Assembly (NCBI GenBank): GCA_024695185.1
Contig: JAILIR010000139.1
Coordinates: 1 to 6,364 of the forward strand
Reading direction: 5' to 3'
Source of the DNA: a bacterium
GTDB taxonomy: Bacteria > Bacillota_I > Bacilli_A > Acholeplasmatales > JAEDCM01
Length of the DNA stretch: 6,364 nt
Positions 1 through 5,746 of this stretch are shown one piece after another. Every line of letters starts with the position of its first letter. The first letter of the stretch is position 1. Position numbers and translations under genes: made by a program. The notes under the pieces were generated by a model that saw only the letters and a program-made list of their open reading frames with translations, ran no database searches and had not been told where the DNA came from.

Positions 1-29
1 AATATACAAATTAATAAAGGAGGGATTTT

Positions 30-1463
30 ATGACGAAAATTAAAAGACCACTTAATAGAAGTATTATAATAGTTTGTGCTCTTTTTGTTGGCTTACTATG
101 TATTATTTCATCAATACTTTTATATTCTACATATACAAGGAATATGTATAAAAGGTATAAGAAACAATTAAAGAGTATTGTTAACTATGTAGAAAGTAAT
201 ATAGAAGATCATCATGATATGGCAGAGTGTGCTGAAACATATATTTCTTCAGAGAAGCATGAAAAATTCCAAAATTTCTTGGATAATATGATTGATCATT
301 ATAAGGAAGCTCATTATATTTATCTAATGAAAATTACTGGAGAAAATAATAGTACAATAGTTATAGCAACAGCTAACTCCTCATATGAAAAAGAGTATGA
401 TCCTGATATGCTAATGTATCTAGGTGATGATGAAACTGAAGGATATGATGATGAGACCAGAAAACGCTTCAGAGACATATTATACGGTGATGAGGAATAT
501 GTATATTTTACTAATACATATAAAGATGATGAGGGTAATCAAATAACAGATTATACCCTTGTTCATCCTGTAACTGATCCTACTACAGGTAAAAGATATG
601 GTTTACTATGTGCTGATATAGATATTAATGAAATTAAAACAACTGTTAATAAAACAGTATATATTAATGTCTTAATGATTTTAGGTATTGGAATATTATT
701 TATCGTGTTATTAATTTTATGGATGAGAAAGAATGTTACAACTCCTCTATTAAAGTTAGAAAAGAGTGTTACAGAATTTGCGAACTCTTCTAGTGGTATT
801 CGTAATTCTGAAGAATTATTATATATACCACCAGAAATAGATACTAAAAATGAAGTAGAAGCTTTATCAAATGCTTATGGTAAGCTTGCTATAGATATGA
901 AAGAATATATTATAGGTATAGTTAAGGCTGAAAAAGAAGCACAAGGCTTAAAGCAACATGTTTCTGAAATTAATGCTCTTGCTCATAAGGATGCTTTAAC
1001 ACATGTTAAGAACAAGACAGCTTATGAGGAGAAGAAAGAAGAAATCGAAAAGCAAATTAAAAATGGTAATGCTACATTTGGTATTGTTATGGCTGATATT
1101 AACTCATTAAAAATTATTAATGATAAATATGGTCATGGAAAAGGTGATGAATATATCATTGGTGCTTGTATGTTAATTAGTAAAATCTATAAGCATTCAC
1201 CAGTATATCGTATTGGTGGAGATGAATTCGTTGTAGTTCTACAAGGAGAGGACTATGAAAATAGAGATGAACTAATAGAGAAAGCTAAAGAAGAACTAAA
1301 TAAAGCAATGAATGATGAAACAAAAGATCCTTGGAATAGATATTCAGCTGCTATAGGTATGTCTATATTTGAAAAAGATGATGACTTTGATACCGTATTT
1401 AGAAGAGCTGATAAGAAGATGTATGAAAACAAAGCAAAAATAAAAGAAACATTTGAAGTATAA
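30..1463 (+). CDS. Membrane-anchored diguanylate cyclase with Cache-like sensor, HAMP and GGDEF domains
   Basis: Predicted to make cyclic di-GMP from two GTP in the cytoplasm in response to a signal sensed outside the membrane. The 477-aa protein has TM1 at about residues 11-33, an extracytoplasmic region 34-208 ending in a Cache-like segment (GLLCADIDI, 191-199), TM2 at 211-231, a HAMP-like linker starting near TPLLKLE (238-244), a helical connector to about 315, and a GGDEF domain at 316-474. Active-site features are intact: DALTHVKNK (321-328 region), D356 with N364 and D373, the GGDEF signature at 396-400, and RADKKMY near 459-465. The RxxD product-inhibition site expected five residues before GGDEF is missing (YKHS at 387-390). 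No EAL domain. The start is set by AAAGGAGGG at 16-24, five bases before ATG. The ligand is not predictable. Family call is very sure; the Cache assignment rests on length and topology. Confidence 0.95.
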   Translation: MTKIKRPLNRSIIIVCALFVGLLCIISSILLYSTYTRNMYKRYKKQLKSIVNYVESNIEDHHDMAECAETYISSEKHEKFQNFLDNMIDHYKEAHYIYLMKITGENNSTIVIATANSSYEKEYDPDMLMYLGDDETEGYDDETRKRFRDILYGDEEYVYFTNTYKDDEGNQITDYTLVHPVTDPTTGKRYGLLCADIDINEIKTTVNKTVYINVLMILGIGILFIVLLILWMRKNVTTPLLKLEKSVTEFANSSSGIRNSEELLYIPPEIDTKNEVEALSNAYGKLAIDMKEYIIGIVKAEKEAQGLKQHVSEINALAHKDALTHVKNKTAYEEKKEEIEKQIKNGNATFGIVMADINSLKIINDKYGHGKGDEYIIGACMLISKIYKHSPVYRIGGDEFVVVLQGEDYENRDELIEKAKEELNKAMNDETKDPWNRYSAAIGMSIFEKDDDFDTVFRRADKKMYENKAKIKETFEV

Positions 1464-1490
1464 AATGGTGGAAATTTCCACCATTTTTCT
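1462..1490 (+). terminator. Rho-independent terminator after the GGDEF gene
   Basis: A perfect 26-base palindrome (1462-1487, centre AAATTT) carries the GC-rich core TGGTGG/CCACCA flanked by A's and a run of T's. It starts inside the TAA stop of the GGDEF gene. The A-run on the left makes it formally symmetrical, so it could also stop transcription from the opposite strand, although no minus-strand gene is seen here. Confidence 0.85.
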
Positions 1491-1497
1491 TTATAAT
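1469..1497 (+). promoter_or_regulatory. Possible weak promoter for the HAD gene
   Basis: A perfect -10 box TATAAT (1492-1497) lies 17 bases after TGGAAA (1469-1474, 4 of 6 matches to TTGACA). The -35 would sit inside the terminator palindrome, and the start site near 1504 would leave a leader of only about ten bases. It is the only candidate between the upstream terminator and the gene. Weak, because TATAAT is common by chance in such AT-rich DNA. Confidence 0.3.
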
Positions 1498-1503
1498 TAT
1501 ATT

Positions 1504-1509
1504 GGTGAT
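1504..1509 (+). promoter_or_regulatory. RBS (GGTGAT) that sets the HAD gene start
   Basis: GGTGAT is complementary to the 16S rRNA tail (AUCACC) and lies four bases before ATG at 1514. It overlaps the upstream in-frame TTG (1502) and GTG (1505), so those codons cannot be served by it. This favours ATG 1514 as the start. Confidence 0.65.
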
Positions 1510-1513
1510 TAAA

Positions 1514-2137
1514 ATGTTTAAAGGCGCAATCTTTGATTTAGATGGAACTATTTTAGATAGTTCAAGAGTATGGAAAAAAGTTGATACAGATTTCTTTAAT
1601 AGACATAATATGAGTGTACCATCTGACTATTTAGAAAACATTAGCGCTATGAACATTTATGATATTGCTAGATACACCATTAAAAGATTTAATTTTAATT
1701 ATGAGGTTAATGAGCTAGTAGATATTTGGAATAGTATGGCAAAAAAGGAATATGAGGAAAATATCGTAATTAAGCCATATGTTAAAGAATATTTATTAAA
1801 ATTAAAAAGTGAAGGTGTTAAGCTAGGTATAGCAACAGCACTAGATACTTTCTTATATGAACCATGCTTAAAAAGAAATGGAATCTTTGATTTATTTGAT
1901 GATCATAGAAGCTTGTCCACTATGAAAAATGGCAAGGATAGTCCTGATATATATTTATTTGTCGCAAACAAGTTAAATGTTAAACCAGAAGAATGTATGG
2001 TATTTGAAGATATATTAAAAGGATGTAGGAGTGCTTTAAGTGCTAAGTTTTATGTTGTTGGTGTTAATGATTATGATAACACCTATATAAAAGAGTATTG
2101 TAATAAATATATATATAGTTTTAAAGAATTATTATAG
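1514..2137 (+). CDS. HAD-superfamily hydrolase, beta-phosphoglucomutase/phosphatase-like
   Basis: A 207-aa haloacid-dehalogenase-type phosphohydrolase or phosphomutase, probably cytosolic and Mg2+-dependent, acting on a small phosphorylated metabolite. All four HAD motifs are visible: motif I FDLDGTILDS (7-16, nucleophile D8 and acid/base D10), motif II GIATAL (105-110, T108), motif III GKDSPDIYL (140-148, K141) and motif IV VFEDILKG (163-170, E165/D166). The insert between motifs I and II is a helical C1 cap of about 65 residues, as in beta-phosphoglucomutase and related sugar-phosphate phosphatases. Length is normal for the family. The frame can be extended to TTG at 1502, but ATG 1514 has the correctly spaced GGTGAT and begins right at the usual N-terminus. 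No clear terminator follows; the T-box promoter comes next. Superfamily is certain; substrate cannot be named. Confidence 0.92.
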   Translation: MFKGAIFDLDGTILDSSRVWKKVDTDFFNRHNMSVPSDYLENISAMNIYDIARYTIKRFNFNYEVNELVDIWNSMAKKEYEENIVIKPYVKEYLLKLKSEGVKLGIATALDTFLYEPCLKRNGIFDLFDDHRSLSTMKNGKDSPDIYLFVANKLNVKPEECMVFEDILKGCRSALSAKFYVVGVNDYDNTYIKEYCNKYIYSFKELL

Positions 2138-2153
2138 TTTTAAAAAAATACTA

Positions 2154-2182
2154 TTTACAAGCAAAAACAATTGTGTTAAAAT
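2154..2182 (+). promoter_or_regulatory. SigA-type promoter of the T-box/ligase unit
   Basis: TTTACA (2154-2159, 5 of 6 to consensus), a 17-base spacer, and TAAAAT (2177-2182) preceded by TGT, an extended -10. The predicted start is about 2188-2190, some 20 bases before T-box Stem I. This is the best promoter in the window and makes the T-box and ligase a transcription unit independent of the HAD gene. Confidence 0.75.
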
Positions 2183-2187
2183 ACTCA

Positions 2188-2475
2188 ATGTAGAAAATTT
2201 AATCAAACGCTATGAAGAGAAGGAGTAGATAAATTACTGCTTATAGAGAGGGTTGTATTGGTGTAAGCAATCTAGTAAGTTTTATTGAAGGTAGTCTTGG
2301 AGCGGCAGATCGAACAGGAAACTTAGTAGTCTCTGACGGAAATAATCATTCCCGCCGTACAATGGGGAAGCGGCATAATATTGTGTTGGATAAGGTAAGG
2401 AAGTAACACTTTCTTATGAATTTAGGTGGTATCACGAGTCATTCGTCCTAAAATGGAGAATGACTTTTTATTTTA
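2188..2475 (+). promoter_or_regulatory. T-box riboswitch, probably valine (GUA) specific
   Basis: A tRNA-sensing leader that lets transcription continue when the cognate tRNA is uncharged. Stem I: base CGCT/AGCG (2208-2211, 2301-2304), a K-turn-like TGA/TGG interruption, AAGA/TCTT (2215-2218, 2295-2298), loop-E-type AGTA/GAA (2224-2227, 2287-2289), ATAAA/TTTAT plus TTACT/AGTAA, and a distal hairpin GGGTTG/CAATCT (2250-2273). Specifier read as GUA (2291-2293) followed by purine G2294. IIA/B pseudoknot: ACGG/CCGT (2336-2339, 2355-2358) with loop TTCCC (2349-2353) pairing GGGAA (2365-2369). Stem III: TAAGGAAG/CTTTCTTA (2396-2416). Antiterminator: TTTAGG/CCTAAA (2421-2426, 2447-2452), bulge TGGTATC (2427-2433), ACG/CGT. 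The bulge TGGT pairs with tRNA ending ACCA, fitting tRNA-Val and arguing against glycine, the alternative reading (GGU at 2290-2292). The T-box class is near certain; the specifier is less so. Confidence 0.95.
2438..2475 (+). terminator. T-box-controlled terminator hairpin
   Basis: Stem GTCATTC (2438-2444) with GAATGAC (2458-2464), extended by TCC/GGA (2446-2448, 2455-2457) past a bulged G2445, a six-base loop, then TTTTTATTTTA. The 5' arm overlaps the loop and 3' strand of the antiterminator (2434-2452), so the two folds exclude each other, as expected for transcriptional T-box control. The GTG codon at 2426, which opens the reading frame further upstream, lies inside this switch and is not a start. 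Confidence 0.93.
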
Positions 2476-2489
2476 CACAATAGTGCCAG

Positions 2490-2496
2490 AAGGAGG
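2490..2496 (+). promoter_or_regulatory. RBS (AAGGAGG) that sets the ligase gene start
   Basis: A near-perfect Shine-Dalgarno sequence just downstream of the T-box terminator, four bases before ATG 2501. It lies outside the antiterminator/terminator helices, so control is expected at transcription rather than by hiding the RBS. Confidence 0.9.
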
Positions 2497-2500
2497 AAAT

Positions 2501-4552
2501 ATGGAACTATTAGAAAACTACTTAAACAAAATTGAATTTGATAACTACGATGATTTCAAGGAAAATCTAAAAATCATTATTCCTGATGATTTTGATTTTG
2601 CTAGAGATATCGTTGATAAGTGGGCAGAATTAGAACCAGATAAACTAGCTTTACTTTATTGTAATGACTTTAATGAAGAGAAGCGTTATACTTTTTCTGA
2701 TATCTCAAGGCTATCAAAAAAGGCCGCAACTTATTTCTTAAAGCTAGGTATAAAAAAAGGAGATAGAGTATTAACTTTACTTCGTAGAAGAGCTGAATAT
2801 TGGTTTATTGCTGTAGCACTTCATAGAATTGGTGCTGTAGTTGTTCCTGCAAGTATTCAATTAACTAAAAAAGATGTTTTATATAGATTAAAAAATGCCC
2901 ATGTTAAAGCATTAATCGCAATTGATGATTCATTTGTTTTAAAGCAAATAGATGGTATTAAAGAAGAAGCTGAAGAACTAAAGCATGTTATTATCGTAAG
3001 CGATAAAGCCCAAAGTATTGGTCATGATTTTAATAGAGAATTTATTAAATGTGAAGAATGCAATACTTATAGTGGTTTAACAAATAACGATGAAATGATT
3101 ATATATTTTACTAGTGGTACATCAGGTTACCCTAAGATGGCTGTACATAATAGAAGATATCCACTAGGTCATATTATAACTGCCAAATATATGCAAGCTG
3201 TTGAAAATAATGGTCTTCATATAACTCAAGCTGATAGTGGTTGGGCTAAGTTTGGCTGGGGTAATATTTATGGTCAATGGATTTGTGGATCAGCTATATT
3301 AGGCTATGACCCTATTAGATTTGATGCTTATAGATTTAGAAAGATGTTAAAAAAATATAAGCCAACAACAATGTGTGTTCCACCTACAATGTATAGATTA
3401 ATGCTTGCAGATGGACTTGAAGCTGATGATGTAAAAGATATTAAGCATTTCTCTACAGCTGGTGAACCATTAAGTGGTGAAATCAATAAAGAATTCTTCT
3501 ATTTAACAAATCATTATATCTTTGAAGCATTTGGTCAAAGTGAATCAACTCCATTTACTTGTACATTTAAGTATTTAGATGTTAAACCAGCAAGTATGGG
3601 TAGACCTAGTCCACTATATGATATTAAATTATTAAAATCTGATGGAACATTTGCAAAAGTAAATGAACCAGGAGAAGTAGTTATTACTAATGCTAGACAA
3701 ACTTTAGGATTATTAGATCACTATGTATTAAACGATCAAAGAATTGATTGTATCGATTATAAAGGAATTTATCATACAGGTGATATCGCCTATATGGATA
3801 ATGATGGATACTATTGGTATGTAAGTAGAAATGACGATATGATTAAGTCAAGTGGATATCGTATCGGACCATTCGAAATTGAAAGTGTCTTAAATACTCA
3901 TCCAGCTGTAACTGAAAGTGCAATAATTGGCTTACCTGACCCAATTCGTGGTCAAATCATATGTGCTGTAATTCACTTAGCTGAAGGTTATAAACCAAGC
4001 TATGATCTAACAAAAGAATTACAAGATTATGTTAAAGTTAATACAGCACCATATAAGTATCCTAGAACCATAGTTTATGCAAAAGAACTACCAAAGACAA
4101 CTAGTGGTAAGATTATTAGACATGATATATTAAAACAAATTGAAATTAATCCAGTTAAAGAAAAATCATGTGGAGCAATTATATATAAGTATGAAAATGG
4201 TGGTTTAAGATTCTTAATTTCTAAACATAAACAAGGTCACTACTCATTTACAAAGGGTCATGTAGAACATGATGAAACTGAAGTAGAAACAGCTTTAAGA
4301 GAAATTAAAGAAGAAACATATTTAGATGTTAAACTAGATACAGGATTTAGAGAGATTAATACTTACTCTCCAAAGCTTGGAACAATTAAAGATGTAATTT
4401 ATTTTATAGCTACACCTACAAGTGAAAAGATTATTCTACAAGAACATGAAATAAAAGAAGCTTTATGGTTAGATTATAATGAAGCCTTAAAGACTATCAC
4501 TAATGATAGTGATAAGGAAATACTTAAAAAAGCTTATGCATATTTAAAATAG
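2501..4552 (+). CDS. Acyl-CoA ligase (ANL superfamily, medium-chain type) fused to a C-terminal NUDIX hydrolase domain
   Basis: A 683-aa two-domain cytosolic enzyme. Residues about 1-550 are an ATP-dependent carboxylic acid:CoA ligase, which forms acyl-AMP and then acyl-CoA. Visible motifs: P-loop FTSGTSGYPK (203-212), SGWAKFGWG and STAGEPL typical of the medium-chain acyl-CoA synthetase group, FGQSES (344-349), TGD (426-428), SRNDDMIKSSGYR hinge region (442-454), and TTSGKIIR with catalytic lysine K537. Residues about 555-683 form a NUDIX domain like the Ap4A hydrolases (SCGAIIYK, FTKGHVE). Its box keeps G586, E592, R600, E601, E604 and E605 but has Tyr (607) where Gly is usual. The join (around 548-556) is in one uninterrupted frame. 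Start ATG 2501 is chosen for its RBS; the 25 extra upstream codons fall in the T-box. Substrate unproven; branched short-chain acids such as isobutyrate are inferred from the valine-type T-box. Confidence 0.93.
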   Translation: MELLENYLNKIEFDNYDDFKENLKIIIPDDFDFARDIVDKWAELEPDKLALLYCNDFNEEKRYTFSDISRLSKKAATYFLKLGIKKGDRVLTLLRRRAEYWFIAVALHRIGAVVVPASIQLTKKDVLYRLKNAHVKALIAIDDSFVLKQIDGIKEEAEELKHVIIVSDKAQSIGHDFNREFIKCEECNTYSGLTNNDEMIIYFTSGTSGYPKMAVHNRRYPLGHIITAKYMQAVENNGLHITQADSGWAKFGWGNIYGQWICGSAILGYDPIRFDAYRFRKMLKKYKPTTMCVPPTMYRLMLADGLEADDVKDIKHFSTAGEPLSGEINKEFFYLTNHYIFEAFGQSESTPFTCTFKYLDVKPASMGRPSPLYDIKLLKSDGTFAKVNEPGEVVITNARQTLGLLDHYVLNDQRIDCIDYKGIYHTGDIAYMDNDGYYWYVSRNDDMIKSSGYRIGPFEIESVLNTHPAVTESAIIGLPDPIRGQIICAVIHLAEGYKPSYDLTKELQDYVKVNTAPYKYPRTIVYAKELPKTTSGKIIRHDILKQIEINPVKEKSCGAIIYKYENGGLRFLISKHKQGHYSFTKGHVEHDETEVETALREIKEETYLDVKLDTGFREINTYSPKLGTIKDVIYFIATPTSEKIILQEHEIKEALWLDYNEALKTITNDSDKEILKKAYAYLK

Positions 4553-4577
4553 AGACTAAAATTAGTCTCTTTTTTTT
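4551..4577 (+). terminator. Rho-independent terminator after the ligase-NUDIX gene
   Basis: AGAGACTAA (4551-4559) pairs perfectly with TTAGTCTCT (4562-4570), followed by an unbroken T run to 4577. The stem starts within the TAG stop codon. It separates the ligase unit from the LRR gene. Confidence 0.9.
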
Positions 4578-4585
4578 CGAATATT

Positions 4586-4594
4586 TGGTATAAT
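4586..4594 (+). promoter_or_regulatory. Possible extended -10 promoter of the LRR gene
   Basis: TGGTATAAT is a perfect -10 box with an upstream TGN extension, lying just after the ligase terminator. No recognisable -35 exists, because that position is occupied by the terminator stem and T tract. The predicted start near 4601 would place the RBS AGGAGGTG (4602-4609) at the very 5' end of the mRNA. Confidence 0.42.
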
Positions 4595-4614
4595 TATTAG
4601 TAGGAGGTGGTTTT

Positions 4615-5676
4615 ATGTTTGATATCGTTGATGGAATTTTAGTTAATTATACAGGTAATTTAGAAGTAGTAGAATTACCCGAAAATGTTGTTGAAATAAA
4701 ACCACTAATTTTTAGAAGTCATCCTGAAATAAGGCTATTAGACTTATCTAAAACAAAAGTAAAAAACCTTTTAACAAAGACTTTTTTTGAATGTAAGAAT
4801 ATTTATGAAATAAAGCTACCTAATACACTTGAGGTTATAGGGTATCAAGCTTTTTCTAATTGTCAAAGCTTAGAAGAATTAGTTATACCTGAAAGTGTTA
4901 CTGAGATAATGCCTGGGGCATTTGAAGAGTGTTGTAACCTTACTACTTTAAGAATACCAGCTAATATTCATGTAATAGAAATGAATGTATTTAAAAATTG
5001 TAGCAAGTTAGAGCATATTTATTTATCTGATGGTTTAACTAAAATAGGAGAAAGTGCTTTTGAAAATTGTATTAGATTAATTGAAATAAATCTACCATCT
5101 ACACTTAGAACACTTGATATGTTTGCCTTTAGAAATTGTAGAGAACTACCTGCGATAGTTATTCCTAAAAATATCAAGGTTATTCCTAGAGGTTGTTTTT
5201 ATAGCTGTGTTAGACTTCAAACAGTAATACTACATGATAATATCGAAAAATTAGATGACTGGTCATTTAGAGAATGTAAGATGCTTGATAAGGTCAATAC
5301 TCCAGATGCTTGTAAGATAAGTCCTTGTGCCTTCTTAGATTCTAAAACAGTTAATGAACCAATTTATAAAGATAAATTTGCGATTCCTAAAAAGCAAAAA
5401 TGTTATATAGCTACATGTGTATATAACTCCTATGAAACAAAAGAGCTATATGTTTTAAGAAGATATAGGGATAAGCATTTAAGACGATCAGTTTTTGGCA
5501 GATTATTTATTAGGTTTTATTATTTTAATGCGCCTATAGTAATTAAGCTATTTGGTAAGAGAAAATGGTTTAACAAAATAATGAGAAAGTACTTAGATAA
5601 AAAAGTAAAAAAGCTCATCAATAAGGGATATTTAGATACTTATTATGAGGATATAGAGACAATAAAAGAAAAATAA
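4615..5676 (+). CDS. LRR_5 (BspA-type) leucine-rich repeat protein with C-terminal CFI-box domain
   Basis: A 353-aa protein of unknown function, probably cytosolic because it lacks a signal peptide, lipobox or wall anchor. After a short N-cap it has about eight 23-residue LRR_5 repeats (roughly 55-245), each with the pattern AF-xxC-xxL-xxIxLP. The key Phe recurs at 57, 80, 103, 126, 149, 172, 195, 218 and 240, and Cys at 60, 83, 106, 129, 152, 175, 198 and 221. This forms a solenoid typical of protein binding. Residues 263-342 form a separate basic region beginning CYIATCVYNS, then LRRYRDKHL and GRLFIRFYY, which I recognise as the CFI-box-CTERM domain found at the C-termini of varied bacterial proteins. 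AGGAGGTG at 4602-4609 supports ATG 4615. No terminator is seen before the next gene, so read-through into the MORN gene is possible. Domain calls are firm; no biochemical role is claimed. Confidence 0.9.
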   Translation: MFDIVDGILVNYTGNLEVVELPENVVEIKPLIFRSHPEIRLLDLSKTKVKNLLTKTFFECKNIYEIKLPNTLEVIGYQAFSNCQSLEELVIPESVTEIMPGAFEECCNLTTLRIPANIHVIEMNVFKNCSKLEHIYLSDGLTKIGESAFENCIRLIEINLPSTLRTLDMFAFRNCRELPAIVIPKNIKVIPRGCFYSCVRLQTVILHDNIEKLDDWSFRECKMLDKVNTPDACKISPCAFLDSKTVNEPIYKDKFAIPKKQKCYIATCVYNSYETKELYVLRRYRDKHLRRSVFGRLFIRFYYFNAPIVIKLFGKRKWFNKIMRKYLDKKVKKLINKGYLDTYYEDIETIKEK

Positions 5677-5679
5677 CAA

Positions 5680-5707
5680 TAGAAAATAGACATTTGTGTG
5701 ATATAAT
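5680..5707 (+). promoter_or_regulatory. Probable promoter of the MORN-repeat gene
   Basis: A perfect TATAAT (5702-5707) preceded by TGA (extended -10), with TAGAAA (5680-5685, 4 of 6 to TTGACA) 16 bases upstream. The expected start is near 5714, immediately before the 18-bp palindrome. It lies just downstream of the LRR stop codon. Confidence 0.55.
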
Positions 5708-5715
5708 GTATAAGG

Positions 5716-5733
5716 AATGTTTATATAAACATT
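5716..5733. repeat. 18-bp perfect palindrome in the MORN gene leader
   Basis: AATGTTTATATAAACATT is a perfect inverted repeat between the predicted start site (about 5714) and the RBS (5734-5742). It has no T tract after it, so it is not a terminator. It could be an operator for a dimeric regulator, or a 5'-end mRNA hairpin (AT-rich and weak). A chance origin is possible in DNA this AT-rich, though nine matched pairs without a gap are uncommon. Confidence 0.6.
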
Positions 5734-5742
5734 AGAGGTGAT
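5734..5742 (+). promoter_or_regulatory. RBS (AGAGGTGAT) that sets the TTG start of the MORN gene
   Basis: The sequence matches the extended anti-Shine-Dalgarno complement and lies four bases before TTG 5747. The earlier TTG at 5743 touches the RBS and is in another frame, so 5747 is the usable start; no ATG or GTG is suitably placed. Confidence 0.75.
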
Positions 5743-5746
5743 TTGC

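Noticed and set aside
1502..1513. TTG 1502 or GTG 1505 as the HAD gene start
   Set aside because: Both overlap the GGTGAT that serves ATG 1514, and the HAD motif I normally lies within the first ten residues, as it does from 1514.
2134..2154. Hairpin ATAGT/ACTAT after the HAD gene as a terminator
   Set aside because: Five AT-rich pairs with an 11-base loop and no T tract; it would not be stable, and it overlaps the T-box promoter -35.
2426..2500. Upstream extension of the ligase gene from GTG 2426 (25 extra codons)
   Set aside because: This stretch is the T-box antiterminator and terminator. A strong RBS precedes ATG 2501, and the extra residues do not resemble the ligase N-terminus.
4140..4170. 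A separate NUDIX gene starting at the domain junction
   Set aside because: There is no in-frame start with an RBS near the junction, and the frame is continuous from the ligase lysine motif into the NUDIX domain.
4792..5330. Direct DNA repeats or a CRISPR-like array in the LRR gene
   Set aside because: The 69-base periodicity is at protein level (23-residue LRRs). The DNA copies are diverged and have no identical repeat units.
5687..5692. TAGACA as the -35 box of the MORN promoter
   Set aside because: It is only nine bases from TATAAT, too close for a sigma-70 type promoter. TAGAAA at 5680-5685 with a 16-base spacer fits better.
5677..5746. Terminator between the LRR and MORN genes
   Set aside because: The only inverted repeat (5716-5733) is AT-rich, lies after the promoter and lacks a T tract.
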